Below are positions 58,901 through 64,000 of a DNA stretch of 64,000 bases, in pieces. The stretch spans positions 6,001,433 to 6,065,432 of the forward strand of contig NW_023998432.1 of the NCBI RefSeq assembly GCF_014805625.2, read 5' to 3'. The notes under the pieces were generated by a model. It had not been told where the DNA came from, ran no database searches, and worked only from the letters and a program-made list of their open reading frames with translations. The stretch comes from Glossina fuscipes. Lineage: Eukaryota; Arthropoda; Insecta; Diptera; Glossinidae. Positions within the stretch are counted from its first letter, which is position 1; each line of letters begins with the position of its first letter. A program made the translations under genes and the position numbers.

Positions 58901-61527
58901 GGTGGGGTTAGTCAGGCAGCTGGTCGCAAACGCAATTAAACACCGGTTACGTAAGAACATTCTTGCCTTAGATTGGGTAAATCGCAATCACCACGGAACA
59001 CCACGAAAGGCCGCACAATTGAGCAATAAAAAATCGAAAGCTAAGTCAACCATGAATCAATAGAAATATTTCAACTTTCTAACGAAGATTCGTTGTATAA
59101 CGGATCTCGTCCATGTTCAAAATTAGTTTGAGAAATTTGTTCAATATGATTTATAACAAGAGATAATAGACGAACGGACGGGCGTGCATAGTTTGTGGCA
59201 TCCCGTTTAGATAAATCGGGGTATCAGGAATAAATTGAGAATATTAGCGTACTTTTTAATTTTGAGGCTTCCAACACATAATATGTAAATGTGCAGTTAT
59301 TAAAGTAGGTTGATAATGAGACATAATTTAAACAAAAAGAAAAAAAAAAAACATTGTAAAATTTCATATGCCATATTTTTGGTTAATGTATTTCATACAC
59401 ATTTCTTTTCATTATATTGTGCTTTCGTTTCTTTTTTATGAGAATATTTCAGAGTACGAATAAAAAAGTTAAAAAAAAATAAATAAATAAATAAATAAGA
59501 AATATATAAAGAGTTGTGCTGATAGTGTTCTTCAACCGTATTGTTGGCTGTTGTTGCCGGAGGTATTGTTGTGTGTGTGTGTGTTTCTCTTTCTCTTTGT
59601 CGTTTCATATACTGTTAAATGACAAAACCTACCTCAATTATATTTGTAATGTGCGGATTATTGCGAAAAAAAATTGGAAATTTTGTTGCTTTGGAAGTAC
59701 TTTCTTTCAACACTGTATTTAAGCGTCTTGTATCGAACATTGAAGAACAAGAAAAATACCGCTGCGATATTTTGTAACTAAATAAATAACATTCTAAGTG
59801 ACCTTAGTAAACATATATGTAATTCAAAGTCACTTCAATTCATTTATTTTTTATTTAAACATTCACTGCCTTTCTTAGATAAAGAAAACAGACTTTAAAT
59901 AAACCGACAAAAAAAGTTTCTTTTCACCGTAAAACTTTGTTTAAATTGCATCTACCTACAACTGGCAAAGGACGACGAGAATCAATCACAAAATGAATTG
60001 TTAGATGTATAATATATAAATTATTGATTTGATCTTAATTGGTGTTACATTAGTATCCAAATCTCTTGCAGAATAACTTATACTTTTAGGAGCGATTTGC
60101 TACTGGATGTCAGTTTTGTAGTAAACCAGATTATTCAGACAGACTTCAATTTTTATCAAAGAGCGAAAATATTTTATAGCAAATAAAATATTTCCTTTTG
60201 ATATTTTGTGTGATGTTTATGGGTATTTTTTTTCTTTTAATACGTGTCTGATAAATATTGAACAAGATTATATTTAAATTCTTAAAAATGTATGGAAGGA
60301 GAAGTTATAATTTTTGGGTCGTCCTATCTGTTTTTTCATATATTTCATTGCTGCTAATACTTTTACAACGTTCCGTTTATAATTAATATTTAAGGCAATA
60401 ATTAATATAACCATATTGCACACAGTAATGAAATTTTAAACAACTCATGGAATATTCAAATGAATGATTTTAGAGATATTCAGGTAGTGTTTCTTACGCA
60501 AGGATTCCTAAAAGCGAACTTATAAGATTTATCTGACAAAAAATTTACTTGTTTCGTTATAAATTAAGGTAGCATTACACCCCTCTTTCCAGATATCGAT
60601 TTTAAAATTGAAAAAAAATTTTATAATTCTTAAGGTGAGTTTTTCAAAAGTGCCTTTTCACACTTAGTTCATTCTAATAGAAGAAGTTCATATTTCGTCA
60701 TATTTATATAATGAGAATCTGAAATCCAATTTCTTTTTTAATAATAAGCCGACCATTGTTTATGAGATCATTGTAGATTATTACTAAAAAAATGTGGAGT
60801 CTGATTTTTAGGGATCTTACTATAATTTAAGGGTTTTATCTGTCTGGCGTCGCTATCCATAACGAGCGCATTTTCAAAGCTCAAAAATTTAAGACTCCAA
60901 ATAAAAGTATAGGTATCAGATTGCTACATAAGATCAATTAAAAAGAGAGAACGGCTTTCGGTTACACTTCTTTCAATTCACTTTGTCAGCAGCAGCTTAT
61001 AATGAAAATATATATATTTTGTTCCTTTCAGGTCATTACATAAAACTTGAAAAAAATTATGTTTTAAATTCTCCTTCACACAAGTTTTTACATTCACTAC
61101 TGAAATTTGATTATAAAAAAAGGAAGTACATTTTTAGTTACTTACCAAAACCATTTAATGTCTGCATAAATGGCGTGTCGGGCCGTCCAGTAAACTCTTC
61201 ACGTCGAAAGCATTCACGTATCATTTTGTAATCACTCATTACTACGGTTAATTGGCTACCCAAACGTGTCGAGAAGAGTGAACCATATTTTGTAGCTAGT
61301 TCCATGAAACGCGTATGTTTCTCATTGCCCATGAACAATAAATAGCCGATGACGGGAAAACCCCAAGGACCCGGTGGCAATTTGCGCACTTCGCGATATA
61401 AATTAATCAGCCACTGTATGAAACTGATTACACTTAAAATGCTAACGAAGACCAACAGCAGATGCTGCAAGTCGTTGGCTTGGAATAGACGCACGAACAG
61501 TTTTATAAAATATGAATCGGCGATCAT
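52988..61527 (-). CDS. Cyp18a1: Cytochrome P450 CYP18A1, ecdysteroid 26-hydroxylase
   Basis: Exons, in gene order, are 61527-61146, 56824-56703, 56379-55950, 55765-55501 and 53396-52988. All have GT-AG joints and together give 535 residues, close to the ~538 I recall for Drosophila. The orthologue oxidises ecdysone and 20-hydroxyecdysone at C26, inactivating the hormone, and acts at the ER membrane. Visible features: N-terminal anchor (about residues 22-41), LPPGPWG hinge (50-56), WKDQRRFLHDKLRQFGM C-helix (exon 2), I-helix AGMET (325-329), ESMR (382-385), PKRF (437-440) and heme loop FGVGRRMCLG (456-465, Cys463). The C-terminal HHMRNVGSN is also orthologue-like. Intron 1 is 4.3 kb and intron 4 is 2.1 kb. 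Introns 2 and 3 are 323 and 184 bases. It is convergent with phantom, so one pair of neighbours makes and removes the hormone. The start Met opens MIADSYFIK, matching the Drosophila N-terminus. Confidence 0.95.
57520..57705 (+). repeat. Dispersed repeat, family B, copy 2
   Basis: Inside CYP18A1 intron 1. 'gaaattttgtatgcta', a variable stretch, then 'gtccctatgtacataacgcc' match 43747-43823 in order, preceded by a 'gtctgcccgtctatcg' word. Confidence 0.45.
58400..58760. repeat. Purine-rich cryptic repeat in CYP18A1 intron 1
   Basis: About 350 bases in which the plus strand is strongly purine-rich, with many GACAGAC, GATAGA, GGATGG and GACGGA-like tetranucleotide words but no fixed period. It makes the frames at 58624-58987 unreliable. 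Confidence 0.5.
58790..59063. other. GC-richer block with open frames on both strands
   Basis: In CYP18A1 intron 1. The base composition is visibly less AT-rich than around it. A plus frame (58731-59063, 110 codons, basic C-terminus) and a minus frame (58784-58987) overlap here. Neither is recognised, and no splice structure joins them to the P450. It could be part of an unrecognised transposable element or a nested gene. Confidence 0.2.
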
Positions 61528-61939
61528 TTTGTTATTGTTTTTTACAATTTATAAAATTTAAAAAGAAAATGTGAAGTGTTTGCTTTTATTTTAAGAGCAA
61601 CTTCAATCTTTGTACTAATTTTCGTATTGATGATGGATTGTAACGGAAACAGTTTTTTTATAATTTTAAGGATATTTTTTAGGTTTTTCATTAAAATATT
61701 TCCTTTTTTTCTTGGTGACCAATAAAATGTTGGTATATTTATTATTAACACTAATCTTCATAAATCAATGAAAGAGCGATCCTTTACTTAATAATTCTTC
61801 AGTTTAATCATTTTTTATAAAAATGATTTATTTCTTTTAATCTTAATAATTTAAAGTTTTTGGGTGTTTTGTTTTTTAGCGAGCTGTTGTCAAAACGCAC
61901 AAATGACGACTTCGTACGTTGCGTTAATAGATTTCAACT

Positions 61940-62033
61940 AATGTATCGCTGTTTTGTCCTTGCGACTTTTATAACCGACCGATCGCACGATCGATCGCGC
62001 GAAGTGTGCGAAGTGTTCGATCGCAAATCAAGT
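61940..62033 (-). promoter_or_regulatory. TATA promoter and GATCG-rich upstream region of CYP18A1
   Basis: On the minus strand TATAAAA is at 61973-61967. The expected start lies about 31 bases downstream, near 61942, in an ACATTAGT context weakly like an initiator. This predicts a 5' UTR of about 415 bases. Just upstream (61980-62023) are four GATCG words, including overlapping CGATCGATCG, and a 9-bp tandem repeat 'gcgaagtgt' twice (61999-62016). The block is much more GC-rich than its surroundings. The TATA box is seen; its use is inferred. Confidence 0.5.
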
Positions 62034-62039
62034 CATTCT

Positions 62040-63890
62040 TAACCAACCTCTTAATACATTTTTATTAACAGATAATAGCGGTTGAGCGATTTTCAGGCTG
62101 AGTAAAAATTTTTATTTTTGTTATGCTTTTGATGGTTTTGTTTTCCTTAATGCAGAGATGAGCCTTTAGTCTCAACAGCTGCAGTTAGTCATTGAAGTAA
62201 GTGTTTGAAAGTTGGTTTCGAGCTTCGGTATGAATGAATATAGTAAGATGTTGTTTCTCTTTTGCTAAGCTAGTTTATGTTCGAACTGCTCTCAAACCTT
62301 GCCTTTAAAAGTAATTCCTTTATCCATTTTACTCTCTGTTTATATATTTTCTTCTCGCCTTTTTTCTACGTTTTCGGCTTGTTTAAGCTTTCAGGTAGCG
62401 TTTAGTTTTCATATATTTAACTCTTTTTTTTGGTCTCTCGTTAGTAGCACGTTGTGATTGCGATTGTATTTGTGGAATTTATTGTTTTTGGGGGCTTGTT
62501 TATCACCTTATGTTGTTGTCTTTTGCTCCGCTCTGTCTTGTTACTCCCTATAATTTTCAATTGTTATTACTGTAATTGTGTTACTTGTTGTTGTTTTCGC
62601 TGTGGTGTAAGTGTATGTTAATTAAATAATTGACATGTCGTTAGTGTGTGGATCAGCGTTCTTATCAAGTATTTAGTATGATTTCTTTTGCCTTTTTGAC
62701 TAGCAAAGTGTGACGCCTATATTTGATTGTTATTGTAAAATTTACACGTTCTCTGTTGCTACTTTTCCTACATCTGCATTTGTAATCATGATTTAATCAT
62801 TAACTGTGAAATTATTTAAAGAGTTAAAGCTATAAATAAACAATTGCATGAATCTATAAAATTCAATGCGCATATATGTACTTTGTAAGAATCTTTTAGA
62901 TATGGAAATGAAGTTTATTCTATTCAATGTGTGCGCGTGCGTATATGTGCGTTGAATTTTTTTTTTAAATTTCGAACTTTACTTCAAGCACTCCAAAAAG
63001 ACTTTGCCAAACGCTTTTAATAGTTAAAGAGTATTTTGTTGTCCTGAGATTGCAGACAAAACAAACACGTCTATAAAATATTTCAAATCATTAAAAGCCT
63101 TTACCGCGAAACGAGAACTTCCAAAACAGGCCACCAAAAACGTTTTTACAATTTTCATGCTGTTCATTCGAATTTCTTACTATATATTTACAATAACATT
63201 CCCCATCGTGGTAACTAAGCGTTTTTCGATAAATAATTTAAATACTTCTTATTAATAAAAGATTGCTTCGTCTTTTGTTCAAACTAGAACTTTTTCAAAC
63301 AAATAGTCCCAAAGCATGTTTAAATCCAACAACATGCTTTGACAATTGTTTTTTTTAACCTTTTTAAATACTTCAATAAATGCACGAGTTTGTACAAAAA
63401 ATTTGAATTGCAATTCACTTCTTTTAAATCTCCTCCGTATTGCCGCAGTTAAAAATACGTAGACCAAAAGCGTTGTTTTTATATGTGGATTTGCATTTTT
63501 TAAATAATTAAATGAGTGTTTAATAACCTTTCCAAATGTTATTTTATTAACTTTCCCTCCATTCAAAAGGAATTATGAAAAGTACGCCCTTTTTAAATCG
63601 CTTCAAATTTTAAATCAAATTAGAAAAGATATAACGATAGTTATCATAACGAATTAGTGCTACCCATGGTCAAAATTATAGTCGCAATTTATATACTGAA
63701 TTTAGCTAACTTATTTCTTTAAATCCTGATATTTTATAGTGGAAAGACATACATATCTGAAATCGTCAAAAATGCTCTCATTTTTTACATTTATGCTATA
63801 ATGCAATATATAGGTAGGTCATTTATTCGTAGACAAAATAAGTTATGTAAATAAAAATATCACAATTTATTGAAAGTTTTCTCCGTTTAA
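62040..63890. other. Intergenic, upstream of CYP18A1, no gene seen
   Basis: AT-rich and T-rich sequence. The 95-codon minus frame at 63279-63566 (lysine/phenylalanine-rich) is not recognised. Control elements of CYP18A1 could lie here, but I see none I can name. Confidence 0.4.
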
Positions 63891-63894
63891 AGAG

Positions 63895-63999
63895 CTATGT
63901 TGGATTGGAGGATAATGTGACTGAATCCATTGCAGAAACATTTTTAAAAGGTTCAGGTTTGGCTAAAACAATTTTACCATATGCACTTGTTAGTTGTAA
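63895..63999 (-). CDS. Possible C-terminal end of an unidentified gene (partial)
   Basis: A frame open from the window edge reads 34 codons (including KIVLAKPEPFKNVSAMDS) and stops with TAG at 63897-63895. An AATAAA hexamer on the same strand follows 24 bases later (63871-63866). Composition is less biased than in nearby frames. The plus strand is also open here, so this may be chance. No function can be given. Confidence 0.18.
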   Translation of the reverse strand, partial: LQLTSAYGKIVLAKPEPFKNVSAMDSVTLSSNPT

Positions 64000-64000
64000 A

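Overview
This is a window of nuclear DNA from an insect, almost certainly a brachyceran fly outside Drosophila. The DNA is very AT-rich, genes have GT-AG introns, microsatellites and poly(A) tracts are common, and there are decayed mariner, Tc1 and Jockey-like elements. Two P450 genes here are recognisable orthologues of Drosophila genes. The genus cannot be told from the sequence alone.

The left 45 kb (about 1-45180) is a gene desert. I found no convincing host exon in it. It holds microsatellites, several copies of short dispersed repeats, three decayed Tc1/mariner transposase remnants (about 9.2, 18.8 and 20.8 kb), and three copies of one Jockey-like non-LTR retrotransposon family (19.2-19.8 kb minus, 22.6-23.4 kb plus, 28.7-30.4 kb minus). 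The last copy still shows endonuclease and reverse transcriptase segments, but it is full of stops and its catalytic YADD is lost.

The right part (45.2-62.0 kb) holds two complete cytochrome P450 genes in convergent orientation, with about 2.7 kb between their stop codons. The plus-strand gene, 45300-50314 with six coding exons and 517 residues, is CYP306A1 (phantom), the ecdysteroid 25-hydroxylase. The minus-strand gene, 61527-52988 with five coding exons and 535 residues, is CYP18A1, the ecdysteroid 26-hydroxylase/oxidase. One gene makes the moulting hormone and the other inactivates it. Their adjacency is known from many arthropods. Both have intact PPGP hinge, I-helix AGxxT, ExxR and heme-cysteine motifs, and every exon joint keeps the reading frame.

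Two neighbouring phantom introns each carry a copy of the same dispersed repeat, and each copy ends a few tens of bases before the 3' splice site. CYP18A1 has a good TATA box at 61967-61973, preceded by a cluster of GATCG palindromes and a 9-bp tandem repeat. Beyond it (62.0-63.9 kb) I see no gene. The last 105 bases may be the 3' end of another minus-strand gene, but the evidence is weak.
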